Of a DNA stretch of 64,000 nt, positions 7,807 to 16,337 are shown piece after piece; position 1 is the stretch's first letter; the number at the start of each line of letters is the position of its first letter. Both the position numbers and the translations under genes were made by a program. The notes under the pieces were generated by a model that ran no database searches, was not told the DNA's origin, and saw nothing but the letters and a program-made list of their open reading frames with translations. The DNA is from Arthrobacter ramosus (GTDB lineage: Bacteria > Actinomycetota > Actinomycetes > Actinomycetales > Micrococcaceae). The stretch covers positions 1,860,001 through 1,924,000 of the forward strand of contig NZ_BAAAWN010000001.1 in assembly GCF_039535095.1 (NCBI RefSeq). Reading direction: 5' to 3'.

Positions 7807-10800
7807 CTAACTAGGTTCCTGCGCTCGGGAAGGAACCATTCGCCTGAATCTCCGGAAAAGGAAAGTTGATCCACTCCGTGCCACGCGTGAAGATCCGCTC
7901 GGGATGGGCCCTGCTTTTGCGAAGCGGAGGTAGAGCGAAGGAACAATGAACAAATTGAGCAGTGTGGACGTGACGAGTCCGCCCAGAATGACCACGGCCA
8001 TCGGGTGTTCGATTTCATGGCCCGGGATATTGCCCATGACCACCAAGGGCACGAGGGCAAGTCCGGTAGCCAAGGTGGTCATGAGGATCGGGGAAAGCCG
8101 TTCCGCAGCTCCGCGCAACACGAGAGCGCGGCCGAAAGCTTCGTCCTCGTTCCTTTCCAGATGCTGGCAGTGGCTGATGAGCAGGATCCCGTTGCGGGCT
8201 GCGATGCCCATGACCGTGAGGAACCCGACGAGTGAGCCGAGCGAGAGGACCCCACCGGTGATGTAGGCGGCGAAAACTCCGCCGACCAGGGCTATCGGGA
8301 GCGTCAGCAGCGCGAGTAGGGCCAGCCGCCAGCTCCGGAACGATGCCTGTAGTAACAGGAAGATCAGGGCCAGGGCCGCTATGGCGAAGATCGTCAGGCG
8401 TTCGGTGGCCGCTTGGCGTTCCGTGTACTCACCGAGGAGCTGGACGCTGTAACCCGGCGGCAGGTTCATCTCTTCGAGGCGTTCCTGGAGCGTGCGGACA
8501 ACGGTCCCGAGGTCCGCCCCCTGATCGATAAAGGAACCGACCTCAACGCGGCGGGATCCGTTCGTGCGGTCAATGAGGTTGGGTGTCGCTTGCACACTGA
8601 CAGCGGCGACGTCGGCCAGCCGGACGCGCTGTCCGCCGGGAGTGTCGAGCGGCAGGTCTTCGATGCTGGTGACGCTGGCGCGGGTCTCCGGTGTGCTCCA
8701 GACTTGGACGTCATAGGCGCGACCGTCCCGGAAGACGTCGCCTACCTCTTCCCCGGCCACGAGTGTCGCGGCTGCCCGCCTGACGTCGCCGGGTTTCATC
8801 CCGTACTTTTGTGCCGCGGCAAGATCCACCTTGACCGTAATCTGCGGCACCTCGACTTCCAGGGAAATGTGGGGTTCATTGGTGCCCTGGATGTGGTCAA
8901 GAATGGATTTGATCTTTTGGGCCTGGTCCCGCAGCACGTTCAGGTCATCCCCGTAGACCCGGACCAGGATTGGTTCGCTGGAGCCGGTCAGGACCTCTTC
9001 GATTCTCTCTTTCAGGTAGGTCTGGACGTCGCGGTGCAGGCCCGGATAGCCGTCGACAACCTCCTGGACAGCTGCCACCGTCTTATCGTAGTCAGCGTGG
9101 CGGTCGATGCTGATCCAGTTTTCCCCAGCGTTGACGCCGACGATCTCGTCTGCGGTGAACGCCTGGCCTATGTGTGTTCCGCAGTTCAGGACTCCGGGCA
9201 CCTTGAGGAGCTCCTCACAGCCCCTTTGTGAGATGCGGTATTCCTCTGCTGCCGATGTGCCGGGTTCTGAGACCCAGTGCATCAGGAAGTCCCGTTCCTT
9301 GAAGGTGGGGAACAAGGACTGGCCCAGCAGGGGAGCGATCACCAGACCAGCCAGCGCGACGGCGCCGAAACCGGCGTAGCCGTAGCGGGGCCGGTTCATG
9401 GTCCGGGACAAGGCGGCGTGATATCCGCGTTTGAGCACCCGGACCAGGGGAGGATCGTGCCGCTCCAGTTTCGCCTTGCCGAGCAGAATCAGGGCCAGCG
9501 CCGGGGTCACCGTCAGCGCGACCAGCATCGAGGCGAGGACGGCCAAGGTATAGGAGACAGCCAGCGGCCGGAAAAAGACGCCGGTCAGTCCGTCGAGGAA
9601 GAAAATGGGAACGGCCGCGACGACGATGATCAAGGTCGCGTAGACAATGGGACTTCGCATTTCCAGAGAGGCCCTGAGCACTACCGAGGCGGTTGGTTCC
9701 TCGCTGCCCAGGGCCCTGTGTTGCCTGAGCCGTCGCATGATGTTTTCGACGTCGATAATCGCGTCGTCGACGACGACACCCACTGCGATGACCAGCCCCG
9801 CCAGGACCATGGTGTTGATGGAGCTCGCCGTGAAGTACAGCACGAGCGCCGCCGTCAGGAGGGAGAGTGGAATGGCCACAAGACTGATCAGCGCGGTGCG
9901 CCACTGGAAGAGGAAGGCGCCGAGGATCATGACGACCAGCAGGCAGCCCAGGAGCAGCGCGAGGCTGAGGTTGGAAATCGCCTCCTCGATGAAGCTCGCC
10001 GGACGGAAGATGGTGGTATCAAAGGTGATTCCACTCAACCCTGGCTGGAGCTGGCGGAGGGCGTCCTCAACTCCCTTCGTCACATCGAGGGTGTTTCCCC
10101 AGGGGAGTTTTTCGACGATGAGCATGAGTCCGTGCCCGTTGTTGATGACCGCGTCGCCGATGAGCGGCTGGTGGTCCTCGACGACCTTGGCCACGTCGCC
10201 CAAGTGCAGCGCGACGCCGTCCTTTTCCCTGATGGTGACTTGCGCCAGGTCCTCGGGGCTGGAAACCGCTTGGACATGCTGGACGCCCATTCTTTGGTTC
10301 GGACTGTCAATGAAACCTCCAGTGCCGATGAACCGGCCGGGGGAATACTTCAGCAAGCCGGCGTCCACGGCTCCGGCGGTGACTTCCATGACCTGGTTGA
10401 GCGAAACGTCTTCGGCCTTGAGCCGGTCCGGCTGCACCTGGACCTGCAGCATCTGGAGCCGTTCACCCCAGATGGCGACGTTGGCCACCCCGGGCACCCG
10501 GAGCAAGCGGGCACGGATCGTCCAGTAAGAGAGCATGGACATCTCGATGAGGGACCGGTCGGAGGAGGTCATGCCGATCTTCATCACGCGGCTCGTCGAC
10601 GACAAAGGCTGAAGCATGACCGGCGGAGCCGCCCAGGTGGGCAAAGCGGTGGTCACTGCCGCCATCCGTTCAGATACCACCTGGCGGGCGTTCAGCAGAT
10701 CGGTACCCTGCTTGAAGACGAGCACGATCGAGGACAGCTGGGGCACGGACTTGGAGCGCAGCTCATCCAGGCCGGGCATGCCGCTGAGGGAAGCCTCGAT

Positions 10801-11001
10801 CGGGACGCTGACCAGCTCTTCCACTTCCTGCGCGGTCAGGCCAAGGCAGGCCGTCTGGATTTCCACGCGCGGGGGCGCGAATTCTGGAAAGACATCGATG
10901 GACGCTGAGCTCAACTGTACGGAGCCCAACAGCATAACCGCGCAGGCCAGTGCAACAACCACCGTCCTGAATTTGAGGCTGATGCCTATGATCCAACGCA
11001 T
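7807..11001 (-). CDS. RND-superfamily efflux permease, CusA/CzcA-like (distal gene of operon)
   Basis: A 1064-residue inner-membrane pump of the usual RND length. It begins with a TM helix (MRWIIGISLKFRTVVVALA), then the periplasmic start FPEFAPPRVEIQTACLGLTA typical of heavy-metal-type RND proteins. Two halves each carry a large external loop and a cluster of membrane helices. TM4 contains VGVVVDDAIIDVENIMRRL with the acidic and Asn residues expected of the proton relay; the second half has MGIAARNGILLISHCQHL and LVVMGNIPGHEIEHPM. It starts one base after the stop of the lipoprotein adaptor gene, so it is co-translated with it and with the second pump upstream. Metal or drug substrate cannot be read from sequence; metal export is a family-level inference. 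Confidence 0.9.
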   Translation of the reverse strand: MRWIIGISLKFRTVVVALACAVMLLGSVQLSSASIDVFPEFAPPRVEIQTACLGLTAQEVEELVSVPIEASLSGMPGLDELRSKSVPQLSSIVLVFKQGTDLLNARQVVSERMAAVTTALPTWAAPPVMLQPLSSTSRVMKIGMTSSDRSLIEMSMLSYWTIRARLLRVPGVANVAIWGERLQMLQVQVQPDRLKAEDVSLNQVMEVTAGAVDAGLLKYSPGRFIGTGGFIDSPNQRMGVQHVQAVSSPEDLAQVTIREKDGVALHLGDVAKVVEDHQPLIGDAVINNGHGLMLIVEKLPWGNTLDVTKGVEDALRQLQPGLSGITFDTTIFRPASFIEEAISNLSLALLLGCLLVVMILGAFLFQWRTALISLVAIPLSLLTAALVLYFTASSINTMVLAGLVIAVGVVVDDAIIDVENIMRRLRQHRALGSEEPTASVVLRASLEMRSPIVYATLIIVVAAVPIFFLDGLTGVFFRPLAVSYTLAVLASMLVALTVTPALALILLGKAKLERHDPPLVRVLKRGYHAALSRTMNRPRYGYAGFGAVALAGLVIAPLLGQSLFPTFKERDFLMHWVSEPGTSAAEEYRISQRGCEELLKVPGVLNCGTHIGQAFTADEIVGVNAGENWISIDRHADYDKTVAAVQEVVDGYPGLHRDVQTYLKERIEEVLTGSSEPILVRVYGDDLNVLRDQAQKIKSILDHIQGTNEPHISLEVEVPQITVKVDLAAAQKYGMKPGDVRRAAATLVAGEEVGDVFRDGRAYDVQVWSTPETRASVTSIEDLPLDTPGGQRVRLADVAAVSVQATPNLIDRTNGSRRVEVGSFIDQGADLGTVVRTLQERLEEMNLPPGYSVQLLGEYTERQAATERLTIFAIAALALIFLLLQASFRSWRLALLALLTLPIALVGGVFAAYITGGVLSLGSLVGFLTVMGIAARNGILLISHCQHLERNEDEAFGRALVLRGAAERLSPILMTTLATGLALVPLVVMGNIPGHEIEHPMAVVILGGLVTSTLLNLFIVPSLYLRFAKAGPIPSGSSRVARSGSTFLFRRFRRMVPSRAQEPS

Positions 11002-11002
11002 C

Positions 11003-11467
11003 TCAGTGGGCCGTATCGAATTCCTCGCCGAGCAGTTCCTCGGCCCCCAGCGTTACCACCACCGTGCCGACCGGCGGACCGTCCCTCAGCAAGGCGGCTT
11101 CGCCGGCGATTCGCTCGATATTTACCGCCTGGCGGACGTACACACGGAGCTCCGGATTTGTGTAGACCCAGGTCCTGCCCTGGCTGTCGTACAGGATTGC
11201 CCCGTAGGGGACGGTCAGCTTCCCCTGCGGACCCGACGCCGCCATCCCGGTCTTTAGCCCCAGCCGTTCGACGGCGCGTTCCGTCAGGGTGATGCGGTGC
11301 AGGTCCGTCCCCGGGACTTCTTCCAGGGTGGCTGGGTTGTCTGCGGCAGGCACGGCTTCGGCTGGCGGCTGGGAACAGGCTGGCAGCGACAGCGTCAGGA
11401 ACGCGGCGACCACCAGGGCGATCAGGACCTTGGTGCTGCGGCTCCGCCGGGAAGCTATCTTTTTCAT
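11003..11467 (-). CDS. Short lipoprotein resembling the C-terminal part of an RND membrane-fusion adaptor
   Basis: A 154-residue exported lipoprotein. The signal peptide KVLIALVVAAFLTLSLPAC ends in a lipobox (LPAC; Cys at about 31). The mature part contains DLHRITLTERAVERLGLKTG, VPYGAILYDSQGRTWVYTNP, VRQAVNIERIAGEAALL and VGTVVVTLGAEELLGEEFD, which matches the membrane-proximal C-terminal domain of CusB/HlyD-type adaptors. The coiled-coil hairpin and lipoyl domains that reach an outer-membrane channel in diderms are absent, which fits a monoderm host. Start overlaps the stop of the upstream RND gene by 4 bases and its stop is one base from the next RND start: a single coupled operon. Confidence 0.85.
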   Translation of the reverse strand: MKKIASRRSRSTKVLIALVVAAFLTLSLPACSQPPAEAVPAADNPATLEEVPGTDLHRITLTERAVERLGLKTGMAASGPQGKLTVPYGAILYDSQGRTWVYTNPELRVYVRQAVNIERIAGEAALLRDGPPVGTVVVTLGAEELLGEEFDTAH

Positions 11468-14400
11468 GGTGCATCCTCGCTCTGTGCCCGGAGCAGCGAA
11501 TCGTTCCGGGTTGCGGTCCTAGGCGCCGGATCCGGTCCGAATCGAAGCAACAGTGCGGGCAAGACAAATAGCAGGAAAAGCGTCGTGGTCAGCAGCCCGC
11601 CCCAGATGATGACGGCGAGCGGTTGGATGATTTCCGTTCCGACCACGCCACCGATGAGTACGAGCGGCAGTAGGGCAAGAGCCGTCATCAGGGCCGACAT
11701 CAGCACGGGCATCAACCGGTCCCGCGCGCTTCGGATCACGAGAGCGGGCCCGTGGGCCGCGCTATCCTCGGATCCCAAGCTTCGGGCGTGCCGTATCAGC
11801 AGGATGGAGCCACGCACGGCGATGCCCAGGACGGCGGAGAAGGCAGGAAGCGAGATCAAGGAGTTGATTCCGCCCGTCATTTGGGCTGCGAGCACCCCGC
11901 CCGAGAGCGCCGCAATCAGGCCCAGGAAGACCGTCGCACCTAGCCGCCAGCTTCCGAGCGCCGTCTGGAGAAGCACGAGGATTCCGGCCGCAGCGACCGC
12001 CGCCAGCAGCCACAGCCAGCGGGCGCTATTCTGCAGCTCTGCGTACTGGGTGAGGATTTCCGCATGGTAAGAGAGCGGGAACTGAAGTTGCTGGAGGCCC
12101 TTCTCGATGTCCTGCTGTACGTCGTTGAGCGCGCGCCCCTGAATTTCAGCCTTCACATCGATCCGGCGCGAGGTGTCATCGTGCAGGATGACCGCCTCGT
12201 TCCCGACCATGTTGACCTGGGCAACGTCGCCGAGGCGTACGTGCCCGCCGCCAGGGGTGTCGATCAGCAGCTCGCGGACGCTGGTAAGGCTGTTCCTGGT
12301 GGACGGGGTTCCTTTGACGATCACCGAGAAGACTTTTTGTTGCTGGTAGATGTTGCCGACTTCGATTCCCTGCAGCAGGGCAGCGGCCGCGCGCCTGACA
12401 TCGCCGGGGATGACACCCGCCTTCTGGGCCGCGGCCAGGTCAACCTGGACTTCGACGATTGGTTGTTGGACAGCCGCGTCGACATGGGGATTGACGACGC
12501 CGCCGGTCCGGGCCAGGATTTGCCGCACTTCCTCAGCTTTCTGGCGGAGCGTGGCCATATCCAGGCCGTATACCCGGACGGTGAATCCGGGGTCGGCGGC
12601 CTCATGGATCTGGTCGATCTTCTGCTGCGGGTACGTGGATACCTTGCTGGTCAACCCCGGGTACCCATTTACCACGTGCTGGACTGCCGCCGCCGTGTCG
12701 CGGTAGGAGGCCTCCGCGGAAACCGTCACCCAGAGCTCCCCGGCGCTGATGTCACCCACCTGGTCCGAGGTGATCGCGCGCCCGACGTGTCCCCCCACAT
12801 TGGCCACGCCGGGAAGTGCCCGGAGCTCTTGGGCGGCCGCATCAGTGATCCGGCTCATTTCCTGGTCTGATGTGCCGGCGATCGTACTCCACTGCACCAC
12901 GAGTGTCTTGTCCGGCAGGACGGGCACTGTCGGACGGCCGGTGGCTAGCTGGGGCGCGAGGGCAAGCCCGGCAAGGGCGATGACCGCAGCGCTCGCGAAT
13001 ACCCACCGAGCCTTTCCCGCTGCCCGGGACAAGGCACGGCCGTATCGGCTGTGGACCCGGGACAGGGTGCGTCCTTCCCTTGCGGTGGTCCGGCCGACCG
13101 GCAGGACGAAGACCAGCGCCGCGGTTACAGTCAGCGCCACGATCATCGCGACAGCCAGGGTGAGCAGGTAGGAAAGGAGCAGCGGGCCGAAGAGCGCTCC
13201 GTCTTCGCCCGGGACGAAGATCACGGGCAGCACCGACAACGCCATGATCAGCAGAGAGTAGAGAATCGGCGTTCGCACTGCCCGCAGGGACCCCGTCACC
13301 AAGGCGGCGCTCGACTCCGCGACGCCGGGCCCGACGCCGGACCGGGCGCCTGCCCTGCCAGCGCGGACTGCACCATAGAGGTCTTCGGCGACGTCACCAA
13401 CGATGACGGCCAAGGCCAGGATCATCCCGGCCAGGACCATCGTGTTTATCCCGGTGCCTCTCAGATACAGCACCAAGGCTGCCGCCGTCAGTGAGACCGG
13501 AATCGTGACCAGACTGATGACCGCGGTGCGCCAGGAGCGGAAGAACGCGCCAAACATGGTGGCTATCAGCAGCAGGGAGACAAGCAGTGCGACACCAAGC
13601 GTGCCGACCTCTTCCTGGATGAACGCTGCCTGTCGGTAGACGGTGGTATCGATCGTGACGCCGGACAGCCCGGGCTGGAGGGCATGGAGCGCATCATCGA
13701 TGCCCCGGGTCACGTCCATCGTGTTCGTCTCCGGGAACTTCTCGATGACGAGGAGCAATTCGGCATCCTTGCCGGAAAGTGCATCCCCGATCAGCGGCTG
13801 GTGATCGGTCACGACGTGGGCGACATCGCCCAACACCAGCTTTCCGGCCGGCCCCTCCAGGCTGACTTGGCCCAGATCCTCGGGCGTGGTGATCGGCAGG
13901 ACGTGCTGAACTCCGAGCCGCTGGTGGCCGGTCTCCAGAAAGCCGCCGGTGCCGGGTGTGGACGCCTCAAGGTAACTCAACGGCGACACCCACACGGCGT
14001 TGCCGGTGGTAGTAATGACCTCGTCCAGCGTCACGCCCTTGGCCTCAAGTTGTTTAGGATCGACCAGGACCTGCAGTTGCTGGTCGCGGAGGCCCCAAAT
14101 AGACACGTTCGCGACGCCGGGCACCGCCAGGAGGCCGGGCTTCATGGTCCAGCGGGCCAGAACGGACATGTCAATGGCCGACATCTCTTGGGAGGTCAGC
14201 CGAATCATCATGACCCGGCTCGTCGATGAGAGCGGCTGCATCAGGACGGGCGCGGCAGACACGTTCGGCAACGCGCGTGCCTGGGTCAGACGTTCGGACA
14301 CAAGCTGGCGGGCCCGAAAAAGGTCGGTCCCCGGCTTGAACACCATCTGGATCGATGACAAGCCCGGGACGGATCTGGAATGAATGGCTTCCACCCAGGC

Positions 14401-14631
14401 CACACCATTCAACAGGTCCGCCTCCATGGGGGAAGTGATCAGCTGTTCAACTTCCGCGGCGGAGAGCCCCAGGGCCTCGGTCTGGATTTCAACTTGTGGA
14501 GGGGCGAATTCCGGGAAGGCATCCACTGCCATGCCCGGCAGGCTCGTGAAGCCGAACCCCAGGATCCCCGCTGCCAATGCCAGGACCAGAAACCGGAACT
14601 GGAGTACCCATCGGAGGATCGTGCCCATCAT
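11464..14631 (-). CDS. RND-superfamily efflux permease (first gene of operon)
   Basis: A 1055-residue RND pump paralogous to the one at 7807-11001: same start pattern (LPGMAVDAFPEFAPPQVEI), same periplasmic loops (VPGVANVSIWGLRDQQLQVL; AGVIPGDVRRAAAALLQG) and two membrane clusters. It differs in TM4, which reads ILALAVIVGDVAEDLYGAV, lacking the DDAIIDVEN arrangement of its partner, and in the loop after it, which is Gly/Ala-rich. TM10 region reads GIAVRGSILLIRHARSL. The proton-relay residues are therefore shifted or altered; it may be a structural or regulatory partner of the second pump, or have a different coupling ion. ATG ATG start at 14631; the 270 bases upstream hold the promoter region. 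Confidence 0.88.
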   Translation of the reverse strand: MMGTILRWVLQFRFLVLALAAGILGFGFTSLPGMAVDAFPEFAPPQVEIQTEALGLSAAEVEQLITSPMEADLLNGVAWVEAIHSRSVPGLSSIQMVFKPGTDLFRARQLVSERLTQARALPNVSAAPVLMQPLSSTSRVMMIRLTSQEMSAIDMSVLARWTMKPGLLAVPGVANVSIWGLRDQQLQVLVDPKQLEAKGVTLDEVITTTGNAVWVSPLSYLEASTPGTGGFLETGHQRLGVQHVLPITTPEDLGQVSLEGPAGKLVLGDVAHVVTDHQPLIGDALSGKDAELLLVIEKFPETNTMDVTRGIDDALHALQPGLSGVTIDTTVYRQAAFIQEEVGTLGVALLVSLLLIATMFGAFFRSWRTAVISLVTIPVSLTAAALVLYLRGTGINTMVLAGMILALAVIVGDVAEDLYGAVRAGRAGARSGVGPGVAESSAALVTGSLRAVRTPILYSLLIMALSVLPVIFVPGEDGALFGPLLLSYLLTLAVAMIVALTVTAALVFVLPVGRTTAREGRTLSRVHSRYGRALSRAAGKARWVFASAAVIALAGLALAPQLATGRPTVPVLPDKTLVVQWSTIAGTSDQEMSRITDAAAQELRALPGVANVGGHVGRAITSDQVGDISAGELWVTVSAEASYRDTAAAVQHVVNGYPGLTSKVSTYPQQKIDQIHEAADPGFTVRVYGLDMATLRQKAEEVRQILARTGGVVNPHVDAAVQQPIVEVQVDLAAAQKAGVIPGDVRRAAAALLQGIEVGNIYQQQKVFSVIVKGTPSTRNSLTSVRELLIDTPGGGHVRLGDVAQVNMVGNEAVILHDDTSRRIDVKAEIQGRALNDVQQDIEKGLQQLQFPLSYHAEILTQYAELQNSARWLWLLAAVAAAGILVLLQTALGSWRLGATVFLGLIAALSGGVLAAQMTGGINSLISLPAFSAVLGIAVRGSILLIRHARSLGSEDSAAHGPALVIRSARDRLMPVLMSALMTALALLPLVLIGGVVGTEIIQPLAVIIWGGLLTTTLFLLFVLPALLLRFGPDPAPRTATRNDSLLRAQSEDAP

Positions 14632-14903
14632 GGCCGGTCACCCGGTTCTCGGGGTGTGACAGTGGAGAAGCCGCAGCGGGGAGGAGACACTTCACAATCG
14701 ATTACTGGTGAGTGCCCGCTGAAAGCGTTATATCCCCGGTACTTGTCCACCACGCCGCTCCCTGGAACAGTGCCAAAGCGCCCCCAGACGTGTACGTCAA
14801 TGATGAGCCCCGAGCAAACCCGCGGTCAACGCTCAATGCAATGATTCTCAGGATGTTAACAGGGAATTTTCCGTCTTTTAGCAAATGATAGTGGTAGTTC
14901 GGA
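14632..14903. other. Intergenic region upstream of the RND operon
   Basis: About 270 bases between the RND operon start and the 3' end of the lipoprotein gene, slightly more AT-rich than its surroundings near 14840-14900. It must contain the RND operon promoter (reading leftwards). I could not pick out a confident -35/-10 pair or operator. Confidence 0.35.
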
Positions 14904-15896
14904 CTAACCGCCGGAACCCGGCGCCGCAATCTCGGCGTGGGGCGTTGTGCCGTAAACACTCGCACTGACCTGGTAGGCGTGCTCGTCCAATTCCAGTGCT
15001 TGCTGATTGATTTCGCTCAGCTTGGAGTCCGCGAGCGCCTCCGCGGTGATGAGGTCCAACGACTCCTGGTCCGCACCACCTACCGCTGTCACTTTCACGA
15101 GCCCCGTGCCCGCTGAATAGAGCTTTTGCTGATGGCCCACAGACGGTTCCAGGGGATTGTATTCGTCAATGACCAACACATCGTCGTAGCACGCGGCGGG
15201 GACGCACACCCGCTCGTGCTGCTTGAAGACGGTTCCGCAGTCGAGGAAGCCCACGTCGGGTGCGTGGGCCTGGACGTACCCGGGCGTACCGGTCACGGGC
15301 TGATCCTGCATGGCGATCCCTGCCTGGGCCTTGGAAATACCGCTAATGAAAGTGTGGGGAGCGCCGGTGAAAGTGCCGTTCTCGTACTCTTCCGGGTACT
15401 CCCCGAAGAGCCAGACCGCCCCCTTCTCCGTCTGGGCGAAGAAAGCCAGTTCGGATTCCACCAGCTGCCCGTCGAAGTAGTCCCGGTCCCACATCACGAG
15501 GGTCTTCACGCCGTCTATCACCTTTGTCAGTCCGGTCACGGAGTGGACGACCGTGCGCTCGGAGGTGCCGTCGGCACTCTTCACCGTGCCTTTTGTCGTG
15601 TACTGCATGCCGGGCTTCAGCGGAAACCACTTGTTGTCAATCCTGGGCGTCAACTGGAAAGCGGAGCGGTCATAGTGGATGGCGGACCCTGCGCCGCAGA
15701 GCTCCGCGGCGTCCGGGGTCGCTGTCGAGGTCACGGTCGGGGAGGCTGACCCCGACGTCGGCCCTGTCGGCGTCCCGTTTGACGTGGCCGGGGAAGGCTC
15801 ACGGGTTGGCCCGGAACACGACGCCACCGCGGACATTGCCAGAAAAAGCACGAGTGCGGATCCCAACGCTGTTAGTCGTTTGCTTGGCTGGAACAT
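14904..15896 (-). CDS. Exported lipoprotein of unknown function
   Basis: A 330-residue predicted lipoprotein. The signal peptide (LGSALVLFLAMSAVASC) ends in a lipobox-like VASC at about residue 27, followed by a Ser/Thr/Pro-rich linker (about 30-62). The folded part begins near LCGAGSAIHYDRSAFQL and contains IDNKWFPLKPGMQYTTKGTV, VMWDRDYFDGQLVESELAFF, TEKGAVWLFGEYPEEYENG and several Cys (LDCGTVF, VCVPAACYDD) that could pair. The IDNxxFPLxPG pattern recurs in actinobacterial secreted proteins of unknown function; I cannot name a reaction. A good ribosome binding site (gaaagga) precedes the ATG. It is transcribed alone. Confidence 0.75.
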   Translation of the reverse strand: MFQPSKRLTALGSALVLFLAMSAVASCSGPTREPSPATSNGTPTGPTSGSASPTVTSTATPDAAELCGAGSAIHYDRSAFQLTPRIDNKWFPLKPGMQYTTKGTVKSADGTSERTVVHSVTGLTKVIDGVKTLVMWDRDYFDGQLVESELAFFAQTEKGAVWLFGEYPEEYENGTFTGAPHTFISGISKAQAGIAMQDQPVTGTPGYVQAHAPDVGFLDCGTVFKQHERVCVPAACYDDVLVIDEYNPLEPSVGHQQKLYSAGTGLVKVTAVGGADQESLDLITAEALADSKLSEINQQALELDEHAYQVSASVYGTTPHAEIAAPGSGG

Positions 15897-16337
15897 CTCG
15901 GTTTCCTTTCACAACAGGCTGATGAAAGGGAGGACCGGGACAGCTGGAGAGAGTTTTCATGCCGCACCGCCCACGGTCCAACATTTCTCAATTGTGCTCC
16001 GGCAGGCGCACAAAAAGAACAGACGGCGCACAAACCTGGTGAGCCGAGCGGGGGTTCCCCTGGGCAACGTCGGGGGGCCGGCGGCGTCTGGGGTAGAGAG
16101 CCCCGAGCCCCGGGCTCCAGGGGCCCTCCCGCCGTCGGCCCCGTCCAATGCCCGGTCCCGGAGGGCCGGCTGGTCTGTCTCAAGCCGCGGATGTGTTCCT
16201 GTGTTAATTCAACATCTTTCGCGGCCCTGAAGCACGAGTGCCGCCTACTCGTTTTCCAAGGCCACGGGCGGCCATACACGCGGAGAACCCTACGTAAGCA
16301 GGGCTTTCGCCAATTCCGCGTCCACGCTCATTGCGTC
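15897..16337. other. Intergenic stretch between lipoprotein and hybrid kinase genes
   Basis: About 440 bases. The part next to 15896 must carry the lipoprotein promoter (reading leftwards); the remainder is downstream of the hybrid kinase stop. Short frames here show no recognisable domain. A GC-rich imperfect inverted repeat near 16090-16130 (ccccgagccccgggctcc) could fold but lacks a T-run. Confidence 0.4.

Noticed and set aside
9277..10908. Long + strand frame (543 codons) opposite the RND gene at 7807-11001
   Set aside because: Lies entirely inside a confident coding gene on the other strand; its product is Asp/Gly/Arg/Gln-rich low-complexity text with no domain, a usual GC-rich shadow.
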